Source of the DNA: Alkalibacillus filiformis
GTDB lineage: Bacteria > Bacillota > Bacilli > Bacillales > Alkalibacillaceae
Assembly: GCF_030814115.1 (NCBI RefSeq)
Contig: NZ_JAUSUP010000015.1
Coordinates: 1 to 40,109 of the forward strand
Length of the DNA stretch: 40,109 nucleotides
Direction: 5' to 3'
Shown: positions 15,872 through 23,183 of the stretch, piece by piece
How positions within the stretch are numbered: position 1 is the stretch's first letter
Layout: each line of letters begins with the position of its first letter
The notes under the pieces: model-generated
Seen by the model: the letters and a program-made list of their open reading frames with translations, nothing else
The model's database searches: none
What the model was told of the DNA's origin: nothing
Made by a program: the position numbers and the translations under genes

Positions 15872-16609
15872 TTAGACACGAGAAAGGACACGAGGCTTAA
15901 CAGGCATACGATCAGCGAAGTTACAGTCTGTGCCAAGAATTTCTTGTGCAGTACCAATTTGAGCAACTTCACCTTCACGTAAAACGACAATGCGATCAGC
16001 TAAAGCTTGTGAATCATCTTGGTCGTGGGTTACAAAAATTGATGTAACGCCAGTTGACTTAATAATACGTCTTAGTTCTTCACGAATACGAATTTGTAAG
16101 TCGGCATCCAAGTTACTAAATGGTTCATCAAATAGTAACAACTTCGGCTTAGGAGCCAATGCTCTCGCAAGGGCAACACGTTGTTGTTGACCACCACTTA
16201 ATTCAAATGGATAACGTTTACGGTAATCTTCTAAGTTTACAAGCTCAAGCACTTCACCGACACGGTTTTTCTTATCTTTACGCGACCACTTTTGAAGACC
16301 GAACTTAATGTTATCTTCAACCGTCATGTGAGGGAAGAGGGCATAATCTTGAAACACCATGCCAACTCCACGCTTTTCTGGTTGTGTAAAGGTTGAATTA
16401 CTGCACATGCAATGGTCGCCAACCATAATGTTTCCGTTCGTTGGCATATCTAAGCCAGCAATTAAACGCAAGATCGTACTCTTACCACTACCTGATTCAC
16501 CAAGAATCGAAATAATTTCACCTTGATCAATCGTTAAGTTGAAGTCATTGATTGTATTGTCCTTTGCATTCGGGTATTTAAAAGCTAAATTTCGAATATG
16601 AACAAACAT
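15872..16609 (-). CDS. fbpC: Iron(III) ABC transporter ATPase (FbpC/SfuC type)
   Basis: The 245-residue protein has Walker A GESGSGKST (37-44), Q-loop MVFQDYALFP, signature LSGGQQQR, Walker B LLLFDEP and H-loop FVTHDQ. It powers the adjacent permease. FbpC proteins are usually about 340-350 residues because of a C-terminal TOBE regulatory region; that region is missing here and the protein ends soon after the ATPase core. It begins 6 bp after the permease stop, so the two are co-translated. Confidence 0.88.
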   Translation of the reverse strand: MFVHIRNLAFKYPNAKDNTINDFNLTIDQGEIISILGESGSGKSTILRLIAGLDMPTNGNIMVGDHCMCSNSTFTQPEKRGVGMVFQDYALFPHMTVEDNIKFGLQKWSRKDKKNRVGEVLELVNLEDYRKRYPFELSGGQQQRVALARALAPKPKLLLFDEPFSNLDADLQIRIREELRRIIKSTGVTSIFVTHDQDDSQALADRIVVLREGEVAQIGTAQEILGTDCNFADRMPVKPRVLSRV

Positions 16610-16615
16610 AACTCA

Positions 16616-18250
16616 TTACTCCTTTTCTAAGACGTGATGAAACACATAAATCGCAATACCACTGACTAAAATAATAAAGATTGAAGGGATCGCGGCCTGT
16701 TGGATCATTTCATCTACAGCATATTGATAAGCCTTAGTCGCTAACGTGTCAAAGTTAAACGGACGTAAGATTAACGTTAATGGCAATTCTTTCATAATAT
16801 CGATGAAAGCTAAAATAAAGCCACCAAAAATCGCGCCGCGGATTAATTTCATATCCACTTTAAAGAATGACTTAGTTACACTCATACCGAGCATACGTGA
16901 TGCTTCGGTAAAGTTCGTGCCAATCCGGTCAAAGCCAGATTCAATCGAGTTGTACCCGACCGCTAAATAACGAATGACGTAAGCAAAGACTAGCATAAAC
17001 AAGCTTGTGCTTATGAGTAATGTCGGCTCTAAACCAAGCCATTCATAAAAGCCAAATAATTGGCGGTCTAAAGCGGTGAAAAGTGTTACAACACCGACTG
17101 CAATAACGGCACCAGGTATAGAATAACCTAAAATCGTGATTTTTGGAAAGGTTTTGGCTAACATACCTCGGTTTAAGCGTGCGAAATTACTAATAACAAC
17201 GGCCATAACGACAATAATAGTTGAAGCGATAAATGCCACGCTCACAGAGTTCCAAATGAGCTGCCAAAAATCGATAGAGAAAAATTGCTCATAAGTCATT
17301 GTTGCCCAATAAATTAATTGAATGACCGGTATAATGAAACCGATTGAAAAGATGAACATACAAAAGCCAAAAGCATACCATTTTTTTGGTCCTTCAAGCT
17401 TAACAGGCTGTAGCAATTTTACTTTCGTTGTTGTGAAACTAAATTGACGCCTGCCACGAGCAATTCTTTCTATTACTAGTATACCAAGAACAATGACCAT
17501 TAATGTACCGGAAAGTTTTACTGCCGATTGTAAGTCACCCATGCCAAACCAAGTTTGGAAAATGGCTGTCGTAAAGGTTTGAATGCCATAGTAACTTACG
17601 ACACCGTAGTCATTGAGAACTTCAAGGATAACTAAACTAACACCTGCAATAATCGCTGCTCGTGAGATCGGAAGAACAACACGGAAATAAATCCGCCATG
17701 AGCTACTTCCTAAAATACGAGCATTTTCCACAAGGGCTGTCGACTGACGCGCCAAAAACGCCTTCGTAATAGTATATACATAAGGGAATAAAAATATGGT
17801 TAAAATAAAGATTGCACCAGGCATGTTCATAATGTTGAAATACTGCTGATTTACAGTAACATCAAACTGATTTCTGAGTGATGTTTGAATGACACCGGTA
17901 TAATTTAGTATGCCATGATAAGTATAGGCACCTATATATGGGGGAATAGCTAAAGGTAGAATCATTCCCCATTGGAAAAATCGGCGCATCGGGAAATCAT
18001 ATGCCGATATAATCCAAGCTAAACTTGTGCCGATAAACAAGGTCAAAATACCTACGAAGAACACAAGGATTAGCGTGTTTTGTATATAATTTTGTAACAT
18101 ATATTCGCGTATATGAAGCCAATTTTCATTTGGTTCTGCGAAAAACTGTACGATGATTGAAAGGTTGGGTAATAATACGAGTAAGACAAATATTACGCTT
18201 AATACGGTCCATAAATTCATCGTTGTTTTAAGAGATCTAAACCATTTCAA
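16616..18250 (-). CDS. fbpB: Iron(III) ABC transporter permease (FbpB/SfuB type)
   Basis: The 544-residue protein is a fused double permease with about twelve helices. Each half has an EAA loop for ATPase contact: ENARILGSSSWRIYFRVVLP in the first and EASRMLGMSVTKSFFKVDM in the second. This double-domain layout is typical of ferric-ion importers of the Fbp/Sfu/Fut family. A hairpin separates it from the upstream binding-protein gene, and it overlaps no other gene. Fur boxes upstream of the binding protein control the whole unit. Confidence 0.9.
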   Translation of the reverse strand: MKWFRSLKTTMNLWTVLSVIFVLLVLLPNLSIIVQFFAEPNENWLHIREYMLQNYIQNTLILVFFVGILTLFIGTSLAWIISAYDFPMRRFFQWGMILPLAIPPYIGAYTYHGILNYTGVIQTSLRNQFDVTVNQQYFNIMNMPGAIFILTIFLFPYVYTITKAFLARQSTALVENARILGSSSWRIYFRVVLPISRAAIIAGVSLVILEVLNDYGVVSYYGIQTFTTAIFQTWFGMGDLQSAVKLSGTLMVIVLGILVIERIARGRRQFSFTTTKVKLLQPVKLEGPKKWYAFGFCMFIFSIGFIIPVIQLIYWATMTYEQFFSIDFWQLIWNSVSVAFIASTIIVVMAVVISNFARLNRGMLAKTFPKITILGYSIPGAVIAVGVVTLFTALDRQLFGFYEWLGLEPTLLISTSLFMLVFAYVIRYLAVGYNSIESGFDRIGTNFTEASRMLGMSVTKSFFKVDMKLIRGAIFGGFILAFIDIMKELPLTLILRPFNFDTLATKAYQYAVDEMIQQAAIPSIFIILVSGIAIYVFHHVLEKE

Positions 18251-18320
18251 AAAGACACGCCCTTTACTAACTAAGCAACCTTTCCTATCATACTAAAAAT
18301 ATAACTAAAACAAAAGGCAT

Positions 18321-18349
18321 AATACCGCCCCAAATACTGGGACGGTATT
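18321..18349 (-). terminator. Intra-operon hairpin between binding protein and permease
   Basis: AATACCG-CCCCA pairs with TGGGA-CGGTATT with one mismatch. It lies between the binding-protein stop (18391) and the permease start (18250), and the minus-strand tail is only weakly T-rich. It probably acts as a leaky terminator or 3' stabiliser giving more binding protein than permease. Confidence 0.6.
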
Positions 18350-18390
18350 AATTTTTAGTTTTTGTTCACATTCAGTTTTTCAATGGTGAT

Positions 18391-19482
18391 TTACTCAAAG
18401 CCTACTTCATTGAAAATGCGTGTCGCCTCAGCACTGTTTTCACCTAAAATTGAAAGGTTGATTTCTTGTGTATCGAATTCGCCCCACTCTTGGATCGTTG
18501 AATCTGCTTCAACATTAGGGTTTACAGGGTACTCATAATTCGCAGCTGCGAAAATCTCCTGAACTTCCTCAGTCGTTAAATACTCAATTAATTTAACTGC
18601 ATTTTCAGGGTTTGGAGCGTTTCCCGCTAGGCCAACACCACTGACGTTAACGTGTGTACCTGTTGTTTCTTGGTTAGGGAAGAAAATACCTAACTGCTCT
18701 GCAACGTTCACTTCTTCTTCATCAGGTGAATTTAACATACCACCTAAGTAGTAAGTGTTCATAATCGCTACGTCACCTTCGCCTGCAACGACAGCACGTG
18801 CTTGGTCACGGTCGCCGCCTTGTGGTGAACGAGCTAGATTATCATGAATACCTTGTGCCCAGTCTTTTGCTTCCTCGCGTCCATGTAAGTCAATAAATGA
18901 AGCAAGTAATGATTGGTTATAAACGTTTTCTGATGAACGCATTAACACGCGGCCTTCCCATTCAGGTTCTGTTAAAGCTTCATACGTTGATAGTTCTTCA
19001 GGGTCAACACGGTCTTTATGGTAAGCAATAATACGTGCGCGTTGAGTTAAGCCAACCCATTCACTGTCACGATCGCGCATATTTTCTGGAACATTTTCAT
19101 TTAGAACTTCACTTTCAATTGATTGCAATAATCCTTCTTCTTTAGCGCGGTGTAAACGACCAGCGTCAGCTGTGTAGAATAAGTCAGCTTCAGATGCTTC
19201 ACCTTCACGGTTCATACGCTCAATTAACTCATCTGCACTCCCGTTAATGATGTTTACTTCGATTCCTGTTTCTTCAGTAAAATCAGCATAGATTTCATCG
19301 TCGATATCGTAGTGACGGCTTGTGTAAATGTTCACTTCACCAGCTTCCTCATCACCTTGACCAGTTGTGCCCTCAGGCTGTTCTTCGTTTTGTGGTTCTT
19401 CATCTCCGCCACCACAAGCGGCTAAGATGACGGCTGTTATTAGTAATGCCATCATCATGAATAAATGCTTTTTGTTAAACAT
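18391..19482 (-). CDS. fbpA: Iron(III)-binding lipoprotein (FbpA/FutA family)
   Basis: The 363-residue protein starts at the ATG at 19482 (MFNKKHLFMMM), with AAAGGGAG upstream; the longer frame to 19572 would cross the Fur boxes. A lipoprotein signal ends at Cys23 (ILAACG), followed by an acidic glycine-rich linker. Class 1-type ferric-binding features include VNIYTSRHYDIDDE at the mature N-terminus, FYTADAGRL, and the tyrosine pair in MNTYYLGGML that ligates iron in this family. It delivers Fe3+ (free or weakly chelated) to the permease. The operon order is fbpA-fbpB-fbpC. Confidence 0.92.
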   Translation of the reverse strand: MFNKKHLFMMMALLITAVILAACGGGDEEPQNEEQPEGTTGQGDEEAGEVNIYTSRHYDIDDEIYADFTEETGIEVNIINGSADELIERMNREGEASEADLFYTADAGRLHRAKEEGLLQSIESEVLNENVPENMRDRDSEWVGLTQRARIIAYHKDRVDPEELSTYEALTEPEWEGRVLMRSSENVYNQSLLASFIDLHGREEAKDWAQGIHDNLARSPQGGDRDQARAVVAGEGDVAIMNTYYLGGMLNSPDEEEVNVAEQLGIFFPNQETTGTHVNVSGVGLAGNAPNPENAVKLIEYLTTEEVQEIFAAANYEYPVNPNVEADSTIQEWGEFDTQEINLSILGENSAEATRIFNEVGFE

Positions 19483-19520
19483 GTTTGAAACTCCCTTTCT
19501 ATGTAAACTTTTTATTTTGT

Positions 19521-19535
19521 TGAGAATGATTATCA
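19521..19535. promoter_or_regulatory. Fur box 1
   Basis: TGAGAATGATTATCA matches the Bacillus 7-1-7 Fur consensus TGATAATnATTATCA with one mismatch. It lies just downstream of the -10 of the iron operon promoter. Confidence 0.9.
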
Positions 19536-19549
19536 ACCTCACACATTCT

Positions 19550-19577
19550 ATTTTACTGATAATCATTCTCAAGTCAA
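19550..19577 (-). promoter_or_regulatory. Promoter of the iron operon
   Basis: On the minus strand the -35 is TTGACT (19577-19572) and the -10 is TAAAAT (19555-19550), with a 16-bp spacer. Fur box 2 fills the spacer and box 1 covers the start region. Confidence 0.6.
19557..19571. promoter_or_regulatory. Fur box 2
   Basis: TGATAATCATTCTCA matches the 7-1-7 consensus with one mismatch and is the exact reverse complement of box 1. It overlaps the promoter spacer between -35 and -10, so Fe-Fur binding would exclude RNA polymerase. Confidence 0.92.
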
Positions 19578-19622
19578 TTACTTTTTGATAAAAAGTTTAG
19601 TTTTTTTATCAAAAAAGCTAAA

Positions 19623-19654
19623 AACAGCTTGCCATTATAGTATGGCAAGCTGTT
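19623..19654 (-). terminator. Terminator of cysK, beyond repeat array 2
   Basis: AACAGCTTGCCA (19623-19634) pairs perfectly with TGGCAAGCTGTT (19643-19654). On the minus strand it is followed by TTTTAGCTTTTTT. Because the array lies between the cysK stop and this hairpin, the array is transcribed in the cysK 3' untranslated region. Confidence 0.85.
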
Positions 19655-19683
19655 AGGGGATTAATGCTGATTACTTTTATTCG

Positions 19684-19822
19684 TTTTTGGCGCTTGAGTG
19701 GGATTACTTGGCGTTCATGAGAATTTATTGGCGCTCAAGCAAAAATATCAGCGTTCACGATAAATTATCGGCGCTCACGCGAATTTATCAGCGTTCACGT
19801 GAAATTATCAGCGCTCAATTTA
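19684..19822 (-). repeat. Array 2: 20-bp tandem repeats in the cysK 3' region (7 units)
   Basis: Plus-strand GCGYTCA cores start at 19711, 19731, 19751, 19771, 19791 and 19811, exactly 20 bp apart, with a degenerate one at 19690. On the minus strand units read TGAGCGCYGATAAATT and alternate GAGCGC with GAACGC, giving a 40-bp dimer. From the cysK end outward, units change from GCYGATAA to GCCAA type and end in AATCCCAC, as in array 1. The cysK stop codon lies within the first unit. Confidence 0.88.
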
Positions 19823-20749
19823 AAAATCAAACAAGTCACCAGATAGGTAGCGTTCACCTGAGTCAGGAATGATTGCGACAACAACTTCACCTGGTTGTTT
19901 ACGCTTAGCGACTTCAATAGCCGCATAGCATGAGGCACCTGCAGATGTTCCGACTAAAATGCCTTCTTCACGAGCGAGGCGACGTGCGATATCGTAAGCT
20001 TGATCGTCTTCAATACGGAAGATCTCGTCATATATTTCTTGGTTTAAAATATCAGGAATAAAGCCAGGGCTTGTTCCGACTAGTTTGTGTTTACCTGGTT
20101 TCCCGCCTGATAAAACGGGGCTTCCAGCTGGTTCAACAACGTGAACGGACATATCCTCATATACTTTCTTTAATTCTTCACCCGTTCCAGTAATAGTACC
20201 GCCTGTTCCTGCTGTCGCGACAAAAGCTGAAAGTGGCTTGTCAATTTGCTCCATCGCTTCAACGATTTCTTTTGCTGTTGTGTGACGGTGAGCATCAGAG
20301 TTAGCTTCATTTTCAAACTGCATTGGCATGAAGCTATTCGGAATTTCATCCATTAGCTCTTTAGCACGACGAATGGCACCTGGCATTTTCTCATCGCCTG
20401 GTGTTAACTCTACTTTTGCGCCATATGCTTGTAATAGGTTAATTCTTTCTTTCGTCATCGTATCGGGCATCACGAGAATCGCTTTATATCCACGAGCAGC
20501 TGCATTCATCGCAAGTCCAATGCCCGTATTCCCGCTTGTTGGCTCAATAATGGTGGAGCCTTCTTTAAGAAGGCCAGCGTTTTCAGCTTCTACCATCATA
20601 TTGTAAGCTGCACGGTCTTTTACACTACCACTTGGGTTATAAAATTCTAATTTCAAATAAATGTCAGCGCCGTTAGCTGGATTTAGCTTGTTCAGTTTCA
20701 CTAACGGAGTGTCACCAATTAATTCTGCGATATTGTTTACAACACGCAT
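19820..20749 (-). CDS. cysK: Cysteine synthase (O-acetylserine sulfhydrylase)
   Basis: The 309-residue protein starts at the ATG at 20749 (MRVVNNIAELIG), with AAGG about 10 bp upstream. PLP-lysine is Lys44 in NPSGSVKDR; the substrate loop is EPTSGNTGIG and the phosphate-binding loop is TAGTGGTITG. It makes cysteine from O-acetylserine and sulfide. It is paralogous to mccA at 11153 but has the TSGNTG loop of true CysK. A dyad ACCAATTGGT lies upstream between about 20791 and 20800; its role is unknown. Its transcript would carry array 2. Confidence 0.93.
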   Translation of the reverse strand: MRVVNNIAELIGDTPLVKLNKLNPANGADIYLKLEFYNPSGSVKDRAAYNMMVEAENAGLLKEGSTIIEPTSGNTGIGLAMNAAARGYKAILVMPDTMTKERINLLQAYGAKVELTPGDEKMPGAIRRAKELMDEIPNSFMPMQFENEANSDAHRHTTAKEIVEAMEQIDKPLSAFVATAGTGGTITGTGEELKKVYEDMSVHVVEPAGSPVLSGGKPGKHKLVGTSPGFIPDILNQEIYDEIFRIEDDQAYDIARRLAREEGILVGTSAGASCYAAIEVAKRKQPGEVVVAIIPDSGERYLSGDLFDF

Positions 20750-20911
20750 CTTTGTCACATCCTTCGTTAATCTAAAATCCATTCCCTAGTTTACCAATTG
20801 GTTTTAACTAAATTCAACAAATGAATATGAGATCCTTATATTTATTTTATCACAATTTCATTTTATACATTTGTCATATGTTAAGATAAAAGAAAAAAGG
20901 AGCGTTTCATC

Positions 20912-21739
20912 ATGACTTTTGAGAATGAGAAGGGGATCCATACTGATTTTAAAGATCGAATGACTTATGGCGATTATTTAGATTTAGATTCAATTTTAAA
21001 TAGTCAAAATAGGCTTTCTGATCATCACGATGAAATGTTGTTTATCATTATTCACCAAGTAAGTGAGCTCTGGATGAAGTTAACGTTGCATGAGTTACAA
21101 GCTGCGATTAATGCTATTCAAGAAGAGTCGTATCAGCCAGCGTTTAAAATGTTAGCGCGCGTTTCAAGTATTCAAAACCAAATTATTAAAGCTTGGGATG
21201 TTTTATCAACGATGACCCCAAGTGAATATTTAGGTTTCCGCGATCAGTTAGGTAATGCTTCAGGCTTTCAATCTTACCAATATCGGATGGTCGAGTTTGC
21301 GTTAGGCTATAAAACACCATATGTCATTAAAATCTATGAAAAAGAACCTGAACTACAAAAGCAACTGATTGAAGCATACGAAGCACCAGGACTTTATGAC
21401 GTTGCGATTCAAGCACTAGCAAAAGAAGGCTTTGAGATTGATGAAGACGTGTTAAACCGCGATTTAACCAAAACTTATGAAGTTAATGAAAGTGTTGAAC
21501 AAGCTTGGATTGAAGTGTATAAAGACACAGAGCGTTATTGGCATCTTTATCAATTAGCTGAAAAGTTAATTGACATTGAAGACTGGATGCAGCAGTGGCG
21601 CTTCCGTCATATGAAAACGGTCGAACGAATCATCGGACATAAACAAGGGACAGGTGGATCATCAGGTGTCGGTTACTTAAAGCAAGTGTTAGACCATTAC
21701 TTCTTCCCTGAATTGTGGAATGTGAGATCAAGGCTTTAA
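20912..21739 (+). CDS. kynA: Tryptophan 2,3-dioxygenase KynA
   Basis: The 275-residue protein is of usual bacterial length. Substrate-binding [13 protein letters not shown] has His48; [13 protein letters not shown] is the conserved central motif; the heme ligand is His233 in [19 protein letters not shown], followed by the [11 protein letters not shown] loop. It opens the indole ring of tryptophan to N-formylkynurenine, the first step of the kynurenine route. AAAGGAG precedes the ATG. The next two steps are encoded 1-3 kb away on the opposite strand and face it, so it is not in one operon with them. Confidence 0.96.
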   Translation: MTFENEKGIHTDFKDRMTYGDYLDLDSILNSQNRLSDHHDEMLFIIIHQVSELWMKLTLHELQAAINAIQEESYQPAFKMLARVSSIQNQIIKAWDVLSTMTPSEYLGFRDQLGNASGFQSYQYRMVEFALGYKTPYVIKIYEKEPELQKQLIEAYEAPGLYDVAIQALAKEGFEIDEDVLNRDLTKTYEVNESVEQAWIEVYKDTERYWHLYQLAEKLIDIEDWMQQWRFRHMKTVERIIGHKQGTGGSSGVGYLKQVLDHYFFPELWNVRSRL

Positions 21740-21774
21740 TAAATCGCACAACACTATAAAACTTCCTAATTAGC

Positions 21775-21800
21775 ACGTGAATGCTCATTTCAATTCACGT
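21775..21800 (+). terminator. Terminator of kynA
   Basis: ACGTGAAT (21775-21782) pairs with ATTCACGT (21793-21800), followed by ATTTTGTTTT. It lies about 35 bp after the kynA stop. Confidence 0.7.
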
Positions 21801-21856
21801 ATTTTGTTTTATTTAACCAAAGGTGATCGATTAAGTGCAAAGGGAGGGGGGCTAAA

Positions 21857-22057
21857 ATGGTTATACAATCTAATATGTCACCAATTGCTATTGTTGAAGT
21901 TTGGTCAGAGGCAGAAGAAGTCTTCAGTAAATACAATATTCCTATTAGCAGGCACGCCTTAGAAACTTTAGTAAAAACGGAATCTCTACCATCGCTACTT
22001 CAAGAGTTAAATTCTATTGTTGGAAGTTCTAGTGAGACTTGTATAGAAGGTGGCTGA
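21857..22057 (+). CDS. Small protein with a ScdA-N/DUF1858-like domain
   Basis: The 66-residue protein is preceded by GGGAGGGGGG. The first half, MSPIAIVEVWSEAEEVFSKY, follows the pattern of the short helical domain at the N-terminus of ScdA/RIC proteins and of DUF1858 proteins (hydrophobic-x-V-x(6)-E-x-F-x-K-Y). The usual cysteine pair after that segment is absent; the only cysteine is near the C-terminus (ETCIEGG). It could bind metal or partner with a di-iron or redox protein, but this is a guess. A broken coding fragment follows directly. Confidence 0.5.
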   Translation: MVIQSNMSPIAIVEVWSEAEEVFSKYNIPISRHALETLVKTESLPSLLQELNSIVGSSSETCIEGG

Positions 22058-22060
22058 CAA

Positions 22061-22166
22061 ATGCCTTCCAAAAAGGAGTAGGTTACTCCTATTAAATAAC
22101 GAGGCATTAGTTGAAGAAGTTTCAGAATGGAAAGAGGTTTGGACAAAAGGGATAGAGTGTGGTTAA
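22061..22166 (+). pseudogene. Possible remnant of a gene downstream of the ScdA-N-like protein
   Basis: After the small gene an ATG at 22061 begins a frame that stops after six codons (MPSKKE). A shifted frame from about 22092 reads LNNEALVEEVSEWKEVWTKG and ends at a stop at 22164-22166; its composition looks like real protein. I could not identify the family. It may be a decayed gene once coupled to the gene upstream, truncated near the repeat element that follows. Chance is not excluded. Confidence 0.25.
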
Positions 22167-22208
22167 AACACGAATATTTAACAGTTCATCATAGTTGAGC
22201 AGGCACTT

Positions 22209-22460
22209 AGCGGAATCAAAATGCGTAGACTCCTGTGGGAGCAAAGGCCAGGGTGAGACCCCGGGGATGCACCTGCGTCTTCTAGATAAGCTTCGAAGCA
22301 GGCTTCCTCGGTGCAAAGCACAAGAAGATTACTCGAAGTAGTAGCTTGGCTCACCAGCCGCCCCGGCAAAGAAAACACTGCGACAAACAACCTTAGGGAG
22401 TTTGAGCAGATGTTGCACTTGTGCCCTGCGGGTGAAAGCGAAGCATTTTGATGGAGCGGA
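22209..22460. mobile_element. MITE-like Bacillaceae intergenic repeat with terminal inverted repeats
   Basis: A perfect 10-bp inverted repeat, ATCAAAATGC (22215-22224) and GCATTTTGAT (22443-22452), bounds the element, and AGCGGA occurs outside each end in direct orientation. The interior has the characteristic GTAGACTCCTGTGGGAG, GTGAGACCCC, GGCTCACCAGCCGCC and GAAAGCGAAGC blocks that I recognise from a repeat scattered through Bacillus-type genomes. It is much GC-richer than its surroundings, highly structured and non-coding. The middle (about 22270-22430) looks expanded. Only one copy is in the window. Confidence 0.65.
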
Positions 22461-22470
22461 TAATAGATAA

Positions 22471-22507
22471 ACCCGAACGAAGTCAAAATGTGATTTCGTT
22501 CGGGTTT
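22471..22507. terminator. Bidirectional terminator downstream of kynB
   Basis: ACCCGAACGAA (22471-22481) pairs with TTCGTTCGGGT (22495-22505), and A/T runs flank both sides. It ends the kynU-kynB transcript on the minus strand. Confidence 0.78.
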
Positions 22508-22555
22508 TGTGTATTGACATTTAGTTTCGTCTCAGTCTCTTTCATGTTCTATATT

Positions 22556-23173
22556 TTATTTCGTCTCTAATATAGCACGTACTGGCGAGCCATCAGCGCC
22601 TTCAACCTTCAAGGGTAATGCGGTTAAGCGGTATTCACCAGCTTCAACCTCTTCTAAATTAAGCCCTTCTAAAATGTGAATGTTGTTAGCTTCAAAGGCA
22701 TGGTGCGCATCTAATGTTTTGCTTTCAAGCGGGTCGACAGAAGGTAGGTCCACGCCGATTAACTCGACACCATTTTCTCTAAAAAACTGACCTAAGCTAG
22801 GTTCCAAGATTGGAATCTCAGTTGGAAAGTATGAAGGGTCTTTCCAAGCTGATGTTTTTAAGATGACACGTCTAACATTCGATAGATCGACTAACTTCAA
22901 TTCATCCGGACTAATTCGCCCTTTAGTAGATACATCAACGACAAGAACGTCGCCAACATATAAATCTAACGGTAATTGATCGACCGTTAAGCCGCTATCA
23001 TTGAAATGATAGGGGGCATCGATATGAGTTGCGGTATGGCAACTCGTCGTGAACTGTCCGACATTGACAGAGCCTGTTTCGGCTTTTGACCATGACAATT
23101 CATATGAAAAGGGCGTATCACCTGGCCAAGTTGGTGTGTTTTGGTTTAACGTGCGAGAAATATCAATGATCAT
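22556..23173 (-). CDS. kynB: Kynurenine formamidase KynB
   Basis: The 205-residue cyclase-family protein has the metal motif HTATHIDAPYHF (His46, His50, Asp52, His56) and opens with the typical IDISRTLNQNTPTWPGD. It hydrolyses N-formylkynurenine to kynurenine and formate. It starts 10 bp after the kynU stop, and the kynU stop codon is part of its ribosome binding site (TAGGAGG), so translation is coupled. It is the last gene of a two-gene operon. Confidence 0.95.
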   Translation of the reverse strand: MIIDISRTLNQNTPTWPGDTPFSYELSWSKAETGSVNVGQFTTSCHTATHIDAPYHFNDSGLTVDQLPLDLYVGDVLVVDVSTKGRISPDELKLVDLSNVRRVILKTSAWKDPSYFPTEIPILEPSLGQFFRENGVELIGVDLPSVDPLESKTLDAHHAFEANNIHILEGLNLEEVEAGEYRLTALPLKVEGADGSPVRAILETK

Positions 23174-23183
23174 GCTAAGCCTC

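Noticed and set aside
19684-19822. Coding reading of array 2 (a 61-codon frame exists on the plus strand at 19687-19872)
   Set aside because: The period of 20 bp shifts frame each unit, there is no ribosome binding site, and the frame runs into cysK antisense.
22122-22520. Open frames of 60-100 codons on the minus strand inside the MITE-like repeat
   Set aside because: They follow from the GC-rich palindromic repeat, lack ribosome binding sites and have no protein-like composition.
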